This document shows, piece by piece, positions 7,631-15,629 of a DNA stretch of 64,000 nucleotides. The notes under the pieces were generated by a model. It saw nothing but the letters and a program-made list of their open reading frames with translations, did not search any database and was not told the DNA's origin. Both the position numbers and the translations under genes were made by a program. Location of the stretch: assembly GCF_039543225.1 (NCBI RefSeq), contig NZ_BAABJI010000001.1, positions 523,193 to 587,192 of the forward strand. The letters run 5' to 3'. This stretch comes from Mucilaginibacter defluvii. GTDB taxonomy: Bacteria; Bacteroidota; Bacteroidia; Sphingobacteriales; Sphingobacteriaceae. Position 1 is the first letter of the stretch. Each line of letters starts with the position of its first letter.

Positions 7631-7727
7631 GATGGTCCATAGGCCATGGTCAATAGTTCATAGCCAGCTTCGTTGTTGAAACTCTGGTCCATCGACTATG
7701 ACCATGGACTATTGACCATTGACCACC
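7631..7727. repeat. Inverted word repeat (GGTCAATAGTCCATGG type) invading the dehydrogenase 3' end
   Basis: The words GGTCCAT, CCATGGTCAATAG and CTATGACCATGG recur in two blocks, 7631-7665 and 7686-7727, in roughly inverted orientation. The right block covers the stop codon (7709-7711) and encodes the last residues VNGQ of the dehydrogenase. Confidence 0.7.
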
Positions 7728-8644
7728 ACAGGCAACTTCCCCGCCAGCACCTCGCTTATTTTCCGGTACGATTCAAATGTCCAACCGGCTACATGTGGGG
7801 TGAGGATCACCTTGTTGGTTTTGCAAAGGTCGGCATACCATTCCTGTTCGCCCAGCGCCGGGAATTTTTCAACCTCCAGTACATCCAGCGCAGCGCCTAT
7901 AATTTTACCCTGTTCAATAGCGTTCAGCACCGAACGTACCTTAGCTGTTTTACCGCGCGATGTATTGATGAAGAATATCGGCTTTTTAAAATGGAAAAAG
8001 TATTCATCATCAGCCAGGTACTGTGTTTCGGCAGTAAGCGGAACGTGCAGGCTCAGTATATCGCTGTGTTTAACAATTTCTTCCATGCTTACCTCGCGGG
8101 CATAGCGGTCGCTAAAGCCGGTTTTGTATTTATCGTAGGCTATAACGTTAACCTCAAATCCGCTCAACTTGCGGGCAAAACTCTGGCCCATGTGCCCGTA
8201 GCCAATAATGCCTACGGTGCGGCCCTTCAGTTCATAACCACGGTTTTCTTCACGCAGCCATTTGCCATCACGAACTTCCAGGTTGCCAATGTTAAACTTG
8301 TTCATCAGTGCCAGCAACATACCTACGGCATGTTCGCCCACGGCATCTGAGTTGCCCTCGGGGGCGTTATATATTTCGATGCCTTTTTGGGCGGCGTAAT
8401 CACCATCAATATTATCAATACCGGCGCCGGCGCGGGTAATGAAGCGCAGGTTAGGGGCGGCATCCATAAAGGCCTTATCTACCTCAAATTTTGAGCGAAT
8501 GGCTAAGCCTTCGTAATTGCCTATAACGGCAAGCGCATCGACCAGTTTAAAGTCGGGGTGGTAATCGCAGGTATAGCCTTTAGCCCCGGCTATTTCCATG
8601 TACGACGGATGCAGGTCGTCAACTATTAAAATGTTATTTTTCAA
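7709..8644 (-). CDS. D-isomer-specific 2-hydroxyacid dehydrogenase (SerA-like)
   Basis: This NAD-dependent dehydrogenase resembles phosphoglycerate dehydrogenase but lacks an ACT domain (about 311 aa). The Rossmann motif GIIGYGHMG is central, the catalytic Arg lies near NTSRG, and the catalytic His is in TPHVAGWT. The substrate could be 3-phosphoglycerate or another 2-hydroxyacid. A TTG at 8644 giving MKNNILIVDD is preferred to a TTG at 8677, since the family starts at this beta strand; no in-frame ATG is better. The last four residues and the stop are supplied by a repeat. Confidence 0.88.
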   Translation of the reverse strand: MKNNILIVDDLHPSYMEIAGAKGYTCDYHPDFKLVDALAVIGNYEGLAIRSKFEVDKAFMDAAPNLRFITRAGAGIDNIDGDYAAQKGIEIYNAPEGNSDAVGEHAVGMLLALMNKFNIGNLEVRDGKWLREENRGYELKGRTVGIIGYGHMGQSFARKLSGFEVNVIAYDKYKTGFSDRYAREVSMEEIVKHSDILSLHVPLTAETQYLADDEYFFHFKKPIFFINTSRGKTAKVRSVLNAIEQGKIIGAALDVLEVEKFPALGEQEWYADLCKTNKVILTPHVAGWTFESYRKISEVLAGKLPVVVNGQ

Positions 8645-8792
8645 AGCGTAACTATATTCGGTTGGGCGAAAGTACAAATTATTATGCCGCGGAATAAGTT
8701 GTGCCCAACAGTTATGACAAAACCTTAACCCTTGGCGCTGTACACGATGGGCTTTGGCACTGCTTTTGGTTTACTACAGCGAGGTAAGCAAC

Positions 8793-8800
8793 TATGTTTG
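8793..8800 (+). promoter_or_regulatory. -7 box for the EcsC-like gene
   Basis: TATGTTTG fits TAnnTTTG. The ATG inside it (8794) would then lie upstream of the transcription start, which argues for the next ATG at 8815 as the real start. A TTTG at 8765-8768 is 24 bases away, longer than the usual spacer. Confidence 0.5.
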
Positions 8801-8814
8801 CCGATACATTTCTA

Positions 8815-9366
8815 ATGAAATCATTAAAGAAAATTACGAGCAGCCTGAAACAACAGGCTGACACACTGGCACAACGCGGCTTCAGGCAAATATTTGACCG
8901 CATAGACCAGCTTAATATAAAAAAAGGCGTAGATAAACTTGGTTTGGAAGGTTTTATAAACCAATGTGCTTACCTGGCAGCAGGCACCGGTGCCTTATCA
9001 GGTACCGGCGGCATATTCACTATGGCACTGGGCATCCCGGTTGATGTGGTGAATTTGATCACCCAGCAATTCCGTGTTACGATGGCGGTTAACTACGCCA
9101 AGCGGGGAACGTACCGGATAAGCTTTGATGAATTTATCAAGATCGTAGCGGCATCCTTAAAAGTGGAAGCCAGTATCGCCCTCTCAAAAAACGTGTTGGA
9201 AGCCGTTGCCGAAAAACTGATGCTGAAACTCGGCGCACGCGCTGCCCAGCGCTTAGTACCTGTGGTAGGCGCGGTTATAGGCGGTACAGCTAATTATCTT
9301 TTTATAAAGCGGATGGGCGAGTCGGTTAAGGAGCTCCATGGTAAGGATGAGGTGATTAAGCTGTAA
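8815..9366 (+). CDS. EcsC-like protein of unknown function
   Basis: The 183-aa protein resembles the EcsC family: an N-terminal helical part with several Lys, a Gly/Ala-rich hydrophobic stretch (AAGTGALSGTGGIFTMALGIP, split here as AAGTGALSGT and GGIFTMALGIP) followed by PVDVVNLITQQFR, and a second hydrophobic segment near the C-terminus (LVPVVGAVIGGTANYLF). EcsC proteins are poorly characterised. The start is set at 8815 because an earlier ATG sits in the -7 box. It is monocistronic and divergent from the dehydrogenase. Confidence 0.7.
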   Translation: MKSLKKITSSLKQQADTLAQRGFRQIFDRIDQLNIKKGVDKLGLEGFINQCAYLAAGTGALSGTGGIFTMALGIPVDVVNLITQQFRVTMAVNYAKRGTYRISFDEFIKIVAASLKVEASIALSKNVLEAVAEKLMLKLGARAAQRLVPVVGAVIGGTANYLFIKRMGESVKELHGKDEVIKL

Positions 9367-9369
9367 AGC

Positions 9370-9662
9370 TTAGTATTTGCGTTTATCGGGGTTTTGTCTA
9401 TTATCCCAAAACCGAAGCAAAAAAATCTCGTCCGATCTGATAATATAGAACAGTGAATTCTGCTTACCGATTGTGGCTTTACGGATTTGTTTAATTGATG
9501 AGGCCTTGAATAAATATGGCTGGCTGGAAATATTATTTATAATGCGTCAACCCGTTCACTAAAGTATTCAACTTCTTTAATCGTCCATTCTTGTGATAGA
9601 TAGGAGATAATACTTTCGTAGGAGTTTATAGCCTCTGTAGTCCAGTTAACCTTTAAGGCCAT
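9370..9662 (-). pseudogene. RelE/ParE-family toxin gene, broken by a 1-base frameshift
   Basis: From the ATG at 9662 the minus strand reads MALKVNWTTEAINSYESI and on to about residue 42, where it hits TAA near 9541. Shifting the frame by one missing base restores a continuous ORF ending at 9370 with RKATIGKQNSLFYII and LLRFWDNRQNP, typical of the C-terminal half of RelE/ParE toxins (ribonucleases or gyrase inhibitors). Repaired length would be 97 aa, normal for the family. The start overlaps the antitoxin stop by 17 bases, as in intact type II modules. A sequencing error or programmed frameshift cannot be excluded. Confidence 0.82.
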
Positions 9663-9882
9663 ATTTGTTTCTCATGTCACGCATTACTGATTCATGATTT
9701 CTTACATGGCCATTATTCATGTCTTCAATACCGCGTTCGATACCTGCTTTTACATGTTCGGGTAGATCATTGTAAAAATCGTAATCGTCTTTCAATACAG
9801 CCTTAACTTCATTAAGCGTGCGTTCATCTTCTACATTTAATAAAAGGCGAACTAACTCTATTTTTTCTGCCTGTAAGTCCAT
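9646..9882 (-). CDS. Antitoxin component of a type II toxin-antitoxin module
   Basis: This small acidic protein (78 aa from ATG 9882) starts MDLQAEKIELVRLLLNVED and ends with the pattern GIEDMNNGHVRNHESVMRDM, typical of Bacteroidota antitoxins paired with RelE/ParE toxins. The N-terminal part probably oligomerises and the C-terminal helix probably neutralises the toxin. It is intact although the partner toxin downstream is frameshifted. An upstream TTG at 9897 is possible, but the -7 box at 9886-9893 lies between them, favouring 9882. Confidence 0.78.
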   Translation of the reverse strand: MDLQAEKIELVRLLLNVEDERTLNEVKAVLKDDYDFYNDLPEHVKAGIERGIEDMNNGHVRNHESVMRDMRNKYGLKG

Positions 9883-9885
9883 AAT

Positions 9886-9893
9886 CAAATATA
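9886..9893 (-). promoter_or_regulatory. -7 box of the toxin-antitoxin promoter, abutting the start codon
   Basis: TATATTTG on the minus strand fits TAnnTTTG and ends 3 bases before the ATG at 9882. Transcription would start at or near the A of the start codon, implying a leaderless mRNA. Confidence 0.55.
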
Positions 9894-9900
9894 ACAAATA

Positions 9901-10680
9901 TTACCTCGTTTCCGTTATCCTATTTGTCAGTGCAACAAAATCACTAACCGTCAATCGTTCGGCGCGCAGCTCAAGCATAGGCTCATCAGTAAGCTTTTCT
10001 TTGTTGATAAGTGATGACAGTGCGTTACGCAATGTTTTGCGGCGCTGGTTAAACCCGGCTTTTACTACCTGCCAAAAAAGCTTTTCGTCGCAATCCAATT
10101 CTTGAACCTCATTGCGTGTCATCCTTATAACGGCTGACAGTACTTTTGGCGGCGGATTGAATACGCCCGCCTTTACCGTAAACAAATATTCTACCTTATA
10201 ATAAGCTTGTAAAAACACACTCAATATACCATATTCCTTGCTGCCTGCCTTGGCGTTGCATCGCTCGGCAACTTCTTTCTGGAACATGCCCACCACTTCG
10301 GGCACTTGCTGGCGGTTGTCCAGTATCTTAAAAAGTATTTGCGATGATATGTTGTACGGAAAGTTACCGATCACGGCCAATGGCCCATTGAAGGTTGCTG
10401 CGAAATCCAGCTCCAAAAAATCAGCATTGATCAGCCTGCTACCCAACTGCGGATATTTCTTGCCTAAAAACTCGTACGATTCGGTATCAATATCAATGAG
10501 GTAGGTTTCGTATTCTGTTTTTTGTAGCAGAAAATCAGACAGTATACCCATGCCAGGGCCAACCTCAAGCACCTGCTTATAGCCCAACTGTGGCCTTAGT
10601 GCTTCTACTATTTTTGAGGCGATATTTTTATCGGTAAGAAAATGCTGGCCGAGGTGTTTCTTAGCCCTAACTATTGACAT
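9901..10680 (-). CDS. rsmA: 16S rRNA dimethyladenosine transferase (A1518/A1519)
   Basis: Also called ksgA. It dimethylates two adenines in helix 45 of 16S rRNA using SAM during 30S assembly. The 259-aa protein has the N-terminal KKHLGQHFL signature, SAM motif GPGMGIL (family GxGxG), and catalytic motif NFPYNIS, the NLPYN-type loop. A TTG three codons upstream (10689) is the only other start. It is divergent from pdxA across a 185-base spacer; the ksgA-pdxA neighbourhood also exists in Enterobacteria, though there as a co-directional pair. Confidence 0.96.
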   Translation of the reverse strand: MSIVRAKKHLGQHFLTDKNIASKIVEALRPQLGYKQVLEVGPGMGILSDFLLQKTEYETYLIDIDTESYEFLGKKYPQLGSRLINADFLELDFAATFNGPLAVIGNFPYNISSQILFKILDNRQQVPEVVGMFQKEVAERCNAKAGSKEYGILSVFLQAYYKVEYLFTVKAGVFNPPPKVLSAVIRMTRNEVQELDCDEKLFWQVVKAGFNQRRKTLRNALSSLINKEKLTDEPMLELRAERLTVSDFVALTNRITETR

Positions 10681-10865
10681 GCTGAACAATTATTTGGCAA
10701 ATTAAGGCATATTTGTGCTTTTATCAGGCAGTGTAATCCTAAAAATATTTAATTTGCGTGATTATTGCTTAATGCAACGATGGCTTGTTTTACAGGTTTT
10801 CGGCTTAGAAGCAATATAAAACCGGTGAAATCAAAAATTATTGCCGGTTAAAAATCATAAACATT

Positions 10866-11921
10866 ATGAGCGGTAAAATAAAAGTTGGCATCAGTATAGG
10901 TGACGTAAACGGTATTGGTTTAGAGATCATTATAAAAACTCTTTCTGAAAGTAAGGTTTATGATTATTGTACGCCCATTGTTTATGGCCATACTAAAGTT
11001 GCGTCTTTTTACCGCCGCTTGAGTAACACCAGCGAATTTGTTTTTAATGTAATAAGCGATGCCTCGCAGGCGCAGCACCGCAAACCTAACATGATTAATT
11101 GCTGGGAAGAGGATGTAAAGCTGGAGCCGGGTGTTATAAACGCTACGGGGGGCAAATACGCGCTTATCTCGTTAGAGCGTGCTACTAACGATCTGATAGC
11201 CGGAAATATAGACGCCTTGGTTACCGCGCCGATAAACAAGGATAACATTCAAAGCGAAAGTTTCAACTTTCCGGGGCATACCGAATACCTGCAGCAGCGT
11301 GGTAATGCTGCCGATTCGCTGATGTTTCTGGTAAGCGATAACATCAGGGTAGGGGTGGTAACCGGGCATATACCCATATCGCAGGTATCAAAAAGCATTA
11401 CTGCTGAGAAAATACTATCCAAGATTAAAATGATGAACGAAAGCCTGCGCCATGATTTTTGGATACGTAAACCCAAAATAGCCGTGCTTGGCCTTAACCC
11501 CCACGCCAGCGACAATGGTTTAATAGGCGACGAAGAACAGCATATTATTACCCCTGCTATTGAGGACGCGCGTAACAACGGCATACTGGCTTTTGGGCCA
11601 TATTCGGCTGATGGTTTTTTTGCCAGCGGCGCTTACAAGCAGTTTGATGCTGTGCTGGCCATGTACCATGACCAAGGTTTGATACCGTTTAAACAAATAG
11701 CTTTTGAAGATGGTGTTAACTTTACCGCAGGATTAAACTTTGTACGTACCTCGCCAGACCATGGTACCGCGTATGATATTTCCGGAAAAAACCAGGCATC
11801 AGAACGCTCCTTCCGCGAGGCGCTGTTTACGGCGCTGCACATCGTTCGTAACCGTCGCGAAAATGCCGAACTTACCGAAAATCCGTTAACGCACCATAAG
11901 CTGACGAGGGATAGGGATTGA
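10866..11921 (+). CDS. pdxA: 4-hydroxythreonine-4-phosphate dehydrogenase
   Basis: It oxidises 4-phosphohydroxy-L-threonine with NAD in the DXP-dependent pathway to pyridoxal 5'-phosphate. At 351 aa it is slightly longer than the E. coli enzyme. Metal and substrate motifs include GDVNGIGLE near the N-terminus, FPGHTEYL and MYHDQGLIPFK, with a C-terminal SPDHGTAYDISG. No PdxJ partner is in the window. The stop codon lies inside a short word repeat that continues downstream. Confidence 0.96.
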   Translation: MSGKIKVGISIGDVNGIGLEIIIKTLSESKVYDYCTPIVYGHTKVASFYRRLSNTSEFVFNVISDASQAQHRKPNMINCWEEDVKLEPGVINATGGKYALISLERATNDLIAGNIDALVTAPINKDNIQSESFNFPGHTEYLQQRGNAADSLMFLVSDNIRVGVVTGHIPISQVSKSITAEKILSKIKMMNESLRHDFWIRKPKIAVLGLNPHASDNGLIGDEEQHIITPAIEDARNNGILAFGPYSADGFFASGAYKQFDAVLAMYHDQGLIPFKQIAFEDGVNFTAGLNFVRTSPDHGTAYDISGKNQASERSFREALFTALHIVRNRRENAELTENPLTHHKLTRDRD

Positions 11922-11953
11922 TTGGTGAGTGGTGATTGGTGAATAGTGATTCG
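11917..11953. repeat. Word repeat (GTGATTGGTGA) covering the pdxA stop codon
   Basis: Imperfect units GATTGATTGGTGA, GTGGTGATTGGTGA and ATAGTGATTCG follow one another. The pdxA stop TGA (11919-11921) is part of the first unit. Confidence 0.6.
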
Positions 11954-12078
11954 TTTTTAAAGATAGCATTTAAGCCGAATAAGCTTAAAATAGCGGCAAC
12001 TGATCTCTATTTAACTAACTACTGATTTACAGCCTGCCTATAAATAAAAAAACACTTTTCAGATTTAGGAAAAATCCC

Positions 12079-12086
12079 TACATTTG
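12079..12086 (+). promoter_or_regulatory. -7 box of the fatty-acid cluster promoter
   Basis: TACATTTG fits TAnnTTTG. It overlaps the possible TTG start at 12084, so translation must begin later, at the TTG at 12105. Confidence 0.62.
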
Positions 12087-12104
12087 CGGGCTAATTGTTG
12101 CTCA

Positions 12105-12629
12105 TTGAAATCATTAAGAAAATATACGATACCATTTTCCGGCTTAAAGCTGGGCAAGCATCGTTTTGACTTTGATGTTGACGACTCTTTTTTTGAGGCG
12201 TTTGAGTATTCATTGGTGAAAAAAGCAAAGCTGGCTTGTAACGTTGAGCTTGATAAGCAGGAAACAATGCTGATCCTGAACTTTGAGATTGACGGATGGA
12301 TCGGGCTTACCTGCGACAGGTGTTTAACTGATTATGAGCATCCCATCCACATTCGCGAGCAGCAGATAGCTAAGTTCAGCGCTGAGGAAGTTGATGAGGA
12401 TGACGAAATCATCACCCTGGGCAAAAACGATCATGAAATTGATATTACAGGGTTGATATATGAGTATGTAACTGTAGCTGTGCCGTTCATTGCATCATGC
12501 AGTGGCGACGGAAGCGCTGATAAGTGTAATAAAGAAATGCTTGATAAGCTGAACGCGCTATCGGGTAGTGACGATGATAAGAACGAGGCGACCGACCCGC
12601 GTTGGGACGCGCTCAAAAACATTAAGTAA
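12105..12629 (+). CDS. yceD: DUF177 / YceD family protein
   Basis: YceD proteins are linked to 23S rRNA accumulation and ribosome assembly and almost always precede rpmF, as here (18 bases). The 174-aa product begins KSLRKYTIPFSGLKLGKH. It has the CDRC motif (LTCDRCLTDYEHP) near residue 73 and a second pair, CSGDGSADKC, near 135, which together could bind a metal, followed by an acidic C-terminus. The TTG start at 12105 is chosen because an upstream TTG overlaps the -7 box. It is the first gene of the cluster leading into plsX, fabH and acc. Confidence 0.88.
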   Translation: MKSLRKYTIPFSGLKLGKHRFDFDVDDSFFEAFEYSLVKKAKLACNVELDKQETMLILNFEIDGWIGLTCDRCLTDYEHPIHIREQQIAKFSAEEVDEDDEIITLGKNDHEIDITGLIYEYVTVAVPFIASCSGDGSADKCNKEMLDKLNALSGSDDDKNEATDPRWDALKNIK

Positions 12630-12647
12630 ATAATTATTTAGGAAGTT

Positions 12648-12839
12648 ATGCCAAATCCAAAAAGAAAGTTCTCCAAATCAAGAAGAGATAAACGCAGAAC
12701 GCATTACAAAGCTGAAGCGCCTACTTTAACAACCTGCAAAACTACAGGTGCTGTTCACCTGCCACACAGAGCTTATACTGTTGATGGTAACGTTTACTAT
12801 AACGGTAAATTACTGATCGAGAAAACAGCGGTAGCTTAA
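12648..12839 (+). CDS. rpmF: 50S ribosomal protein L32
   Basis: The 63-aa basic protein starts MPNPKRKFSKSRRDKRRTHY, the normal L32 N-terminus. Only one cysteine is present (TTCKTTG), so this is the zinc-free (C-minus) form, lacking the four-Cys zinc site of C-plus paralogs. It lies between yceD and plsX with 18-base gaps on both sides, which couples ribosome and membrane-lipid gene expression as in many bacteria. Confidence 0.97.
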   Translation: MPNPKRKFSKSRRDKRRTHYKAEAPTLTTCKTTGAVHLPHRAYTVDGNVYYNGKLLIEKTAVA

Positions 12840-12857
12840 GTTTAATTTTCACATCTG

Positions 12858-13796
12858 ATGAAGATTGGCTTAGATATTATGGGCGGCGACTACGCCCCTA
12901 AAGCAACTGTTTTAGGAGCTATTGAAGCCCGTAAATCCCTTTCGCCCGAGCAAACGCTGGTACTTATCGGCGATGAAAATGTGGCGAAGGAGATTTTGCA
13001 GCAAAACAACGTCAGTGCCGACCTGTTTGAGTTTGTGCACACTACCGAGGTAATCGGTATGGGTGAACATCCTACCAAAGCCATTGTGCAAAAGCCCGAT
13101 GCAAGTATTAGCGTTGGCTTTAAAATGCTTAAGGAAGGACAAATAGCGGCTTTTGCATCAGCGGGCAATACCGGTGCGATGCTGGTAGGCGGTATGTTTA
13201 GCGTAAAAACTATTCCGGGTGTTGTACGCCCGGCCATGACAACCATTGTACCCAAACTGAAAGGCGGTTTGGGTATTTTGTTAGATGTAGGCGCCAATGC
13301 TGATTGTAAGCCCGATAACCTGCTGCAATTTGGCGTGCTGGGCAGTTTACTTGCCGAAAGTGTTTACGGCATTGAAAACCCGCGCGTTGCGCTGATGAAT
13401 ATTGGCGAGGAAGAGGAGAAAGGTAATATGCTTTACCAGGCTACTTACCCGGTAATGAAAGATACCAACATGTTTAACTTTGTGGGTAACATTGAAGGGC
13501 GCGACCTGTTTGGCGACCAGTTTGACATTGCCGTATGCGATGGCTTTACCGGTAACGTTATCCTTAAACTGGCCGAATCCTTTTACGTTATTACCCTCAA
13601 AAAAGGACTTAAAGACGAATTTTTCGACCGCTTTAACTATGAGCAATATGGCGGCAGCCCGATACTGGGCCTTAACGCGCCTGTTGTTGTAGGGCACGGC
13701 ATCTCAAGCCCCGAGGCCATAAAAAATATGGTACTTCTTTCTAAAAATATGGTTGAGAGCAACCTGATTGATAAAATTAAGCAAGCATTTCATTAA
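12858..13796 (+). CDS. plsX: Phosphate acyltransferase PlsX
   Basis: PlsX converts acyl-ACP to acyl-phosphate, the first committed step of phospholipid synthesis with PlsY. The 312-aa protein begins [16 protein letters not shown], the family signature, and carries [10 protein letters not shown] and [10 protein letters not shown] motifs plus a C-terminal [11 protein letters not shown]. It is a peripheral membrane protein in the family. The ATG follows rpmF by 18 bases, and its stop is 13 bases before fabH. Confidence 0.97.
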   Translation: MKIGLDIMGGDYAPKATVLGAIEARKSLSPEQTLVLIGDENVAKEILQQNNVSADLFEFVHTTEVIGMGEHPTKAIVQKPDASISVGFKMLKEGQIAAFASAGNTGAMLVGGMFSVKTIPGVVRPAMTTIVPKLKGGLGILLDVGANADCKPDNLLQFGVLGSLLAESVYGIENPRVALMNIGEEEEKGNMLYQATYPVMKDTNMFNFVGNIEGRDLFGDQFDIAVCDGFTGNVILKLAESFYVITLKKGLKDEFFDRFNYEQYGGSPILGLNAPVVVGHGISSPEAIKNMVLLSKNMVESNLIDKIKQAFH

Positions 13797-13809
13797 ATTT
13801 CCCAATAAA

Positions 13810-14799
13810 ATGACCAAAATTCGTGCTGCGATCACTGCTGTTGGTGGATATGTGCCCGATTATGTGTTAACCAATAAGGAGCTTGAAACCATGGTTGATA
13901 CTAACGACGAGTGGATAACCTCACGTACCGGTATCAAAGAGCGCAGAATATTAAAAGGCGAGGGCCTGGCCACGTCTGACCTTGCCGTACCGGCCGTAAA
14001 GCAACTGCTTGAAAAACGCGGCATCGGCGCTGAAGAAATTGACCTGATTATATTTTGTACCACGACACCTGATTACCCCTTCCCGGCAACGGCTAACCTG
14101 TTTGCTGATAAAATAGGCGCAAAAAATGCCTGGGGCTGGGATTTACAGGCGGCATGCTCAGGCTTCGTGTTCGGTTTAACTACCGGCGCGCAGTTCATTG
14201 AATCAGGCAAGCACACCAAGGTATTGGTAGTAGGTGCCGATAAAATGTCGGCCATGGTTGATTATACCGACCGCGCTACCTGTATATTATTTGGCGACGG
14301 CTGCGGCGCTGCCCTGCTTGAACCTGATTATGAAGGTTACGGCGTTATAGATTCTATATTAAAAAGTGACGGTGCCGGCATACCTTACCTGCACCAAAAA
14401 GCAGGCGGCTCATTACGCCCTGCCTCACACGCTACCATTGATGCCCGCCAGCATTATGCTTACCAGGAAGGGCAGGCCGTATTTAAATTTGCGGTTACCA
14501 ACATGGCTAACGTTGCTGCCGAAGTGATGGAGCGCAATAACTTAACGGCTGATGATATTGCTTGGCTGGTACCTCACCAGGCTAACAAGCGTATAATTGA
14601 TGCTACTGCAAGCCGTACCGGAGTACCTGCGGAAAAAGTAGTGATTAACATTGACCGTTACGGAAACACCACCAATGCCACCATCCCGCTATGTTTGTGG
14701 GAATGGGAAAGCAAGTTCAAAAAAGGCGACAATATTATATTGGCGGCCTTTGGCGGCGGCTTTACCTGGGGCTCGGCTTATTTAAAGTGGGCTTACTAA
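13810..14799 (+). CDS. fabH: Beta-ketoacyl-ACP synthase III
   Basis: FabH condenses acetyl-CoA or branched acyl-CoA with malonyl-ACP to start fatty-acid chains. The 329-aa protein has the catalytic triad Cys116 ([10 protein letters not shown]), His256 (VPHQANKRI) and Asn286 ([10 protein letters not shown]). The ATG at 13810 is preferred to one at 13768, which would overlap plsX and add 14 residues absent from the family. Bacteroidota FabH often prefers branched primers; that is not readable here. It lies directly after plsX. Confidence 0.97.
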   Translation: MTKIRAAITAVGGYVPDYVLTNKELETMVDTNDEWITSRTGIKERRILKGEGLATSDLAVPAVKQLLEKRGIGAEEIDLIIFCTTTPDYPFPATANLFADKIGAKNAWGWDLQAACSGFVFGLTTGAQFIESGKHTKVLVVGADKMSAMVDYTDRATCILFGDGCGAALLEPDYEGYGVIDSILKSDGAGIPYLHQKAGGSLRPASHATIDARQHYAYQEGQAVFKFAVTNMANVAAEVMERNNLTADDIAWLVPHQANKRIIDATASRTGVPAEKVVINIDRYGNTTNATIPLCLWEWESKFKKGDNIILAAFGGGFTWGSAYLKWAY

Positions 14800-14816
14800 A
14801 ATCAGTTTAAATTATA

Positions 14817-14855
14817 CAGCGTTATTAACTGCCGCAATGGTTGTTAATAACGCTG
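14817..14855. repeat. 13-bp perfect inverted repeat after fabH
   Basis: CAGCGTTATTAAC (14817-14829) and GTTAATAACGCTG (14843-14855) flank a 13-base spacer. Only a weak AT-rich tract follows, so it may be a terminator, a pausing hairpin or an operator between fabH and accB. Confidence 0.6.
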
Positions 14856-14890
14856 AACATTATTTTATATGATTTGTTAAAGAATAATTG

Positions 14891-14922
14891 CCTGCATATC
14901 TGCATATTTGCAAGTACGCAGC
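14891..14922. repeat. Word repeat (CTGCATAT) upstream of accB
   Basis: Units CTGCATAT, CTGCATAT and TTGCAAGT lie in tandem. The 15-mer ATCTGCATATTTGCA (14898-14912) recurs exactly at 15585-15599 on the far side of accB. Confidence 0.6.
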
Positions 14923-14984
14923 TATCGCGAGTAAATTTTAGATAATATAATTTTATCCAAGAGAAAACCTATTAACACCCCGAT

Positions 14985-15479
14985 ATGGATATTAAACAAA
15001 TACAGGATCTGATCCGCTTTGTTTCAAAAGCAGGCGTAAATGAAGTTGCAATTGAGCAGGAAAATTTCAAGATAACAATTAAAACTAACCAGGCGCCAAC
15101 CATAGTTAATGCAACCATTCCAACCGCTCAACCGGTTGTTTCAGCTGCCCCGGCTCAAATACCGGCCGCCGCCGCCAATGTTGCCGAACCAGTTGCTGCC
15201 GCTGCAGCAGCCGTTAGTGCCGCTGCCGATACTTCAAATTATATCACGATCAAATCGCCGATGATCGGTACTTTCTACCGTTCAGCAGGACCGGATAAGC
15301 CATTATTTGTTAACGTGGGCGACGAGATCAAAGCCGGTACAACCGTATGTATCATCGAGGCTATGAAATTATTTAACGAGATCGAGTCTGAAGTTTCAGG
15401 CCGTATTGTTAAAGTATTGGTTGATAATGCATCACCTGTAGAGTACGATCAGCCATTATTTTTGGTTGAACCGGTATAA
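14985..15479 (+). CDS. accB: Acetyl-CoA carboxylase biotin carboxyl carrier protein
   Basis: BCCP carries carboxybiotin between biotin carboxylase and carboxyltransferase. The 164-aa protein has an N-terminal helical segment (1-35), a flexible Ala/Pro/Val-rich linker (about 40-82), and the biotinyl domain (about 85-164) with the biotinylated Lys128 in [10 protein letters not shown]. It precedes accC, its partner, by 150 bases; that spacer and the one before accB contain matching word repeats. The carboxyltransferase genes are not in the window. Confidence 0.97.
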   Translation: MDIKQIQDLIRFVSKAGVNEVAIEQENFKITIKTNQAPTIVNATIPTAQPVVSAAPAQIPAAAANVAEPVAAAAAAVSAAADTSNYITIKSPMIGTFYRSAGPDKPLFVNVGDEIKAGTTVCIIEAMKLFNEIESEVSGRIVKVLVDNASPVEYDQPLFLVEPV

Positions 15480-15582
15480 ATGTGCGATGAGGAGATAGGC
15501 AGATCTGCAAATGTAGCGTCTGTTATATCGCTTTAATTTTTTAATGTTTACTTGTGTTGAACGCATATGTGCTGGTATCAAA

Positions 15583-15625
15583 TCATCTGCATATTTGCAC
15601 ATCTAAAATCAGCACATCACATTTA
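15583..15625. repeat. Word repeat (TGCATATTTGCACATC) upstream of accC
   Basis: Words TCATCTGCATATTTGCACATC and AATCAGCACATCACATTT (the first split here as TCATCTGCATA and TTTGCACATC) run in degenerate tandem. The 15-mer at 15585-15599 is an exact copy of that at 14898-14912. Nearby GGCAGATCTGCAAATG (about 15498) uses the same words inverted. Confidence 0.6.
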
Positions 15626-15629
15626 AATT

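Noticed and set aside
7673..8350. Plus-strand ORF of 225 aa
   Set aside because: It is an antisense shadow of the 2-hydroxyacid dehydrogenase gene, which has clear family motifs on the minus strand.
10690..10865. Riboswitch upstream of pdxA
   Set aside because: No recognisable aptamer fold or terminator switch was visible in the 176-base divergent gap.
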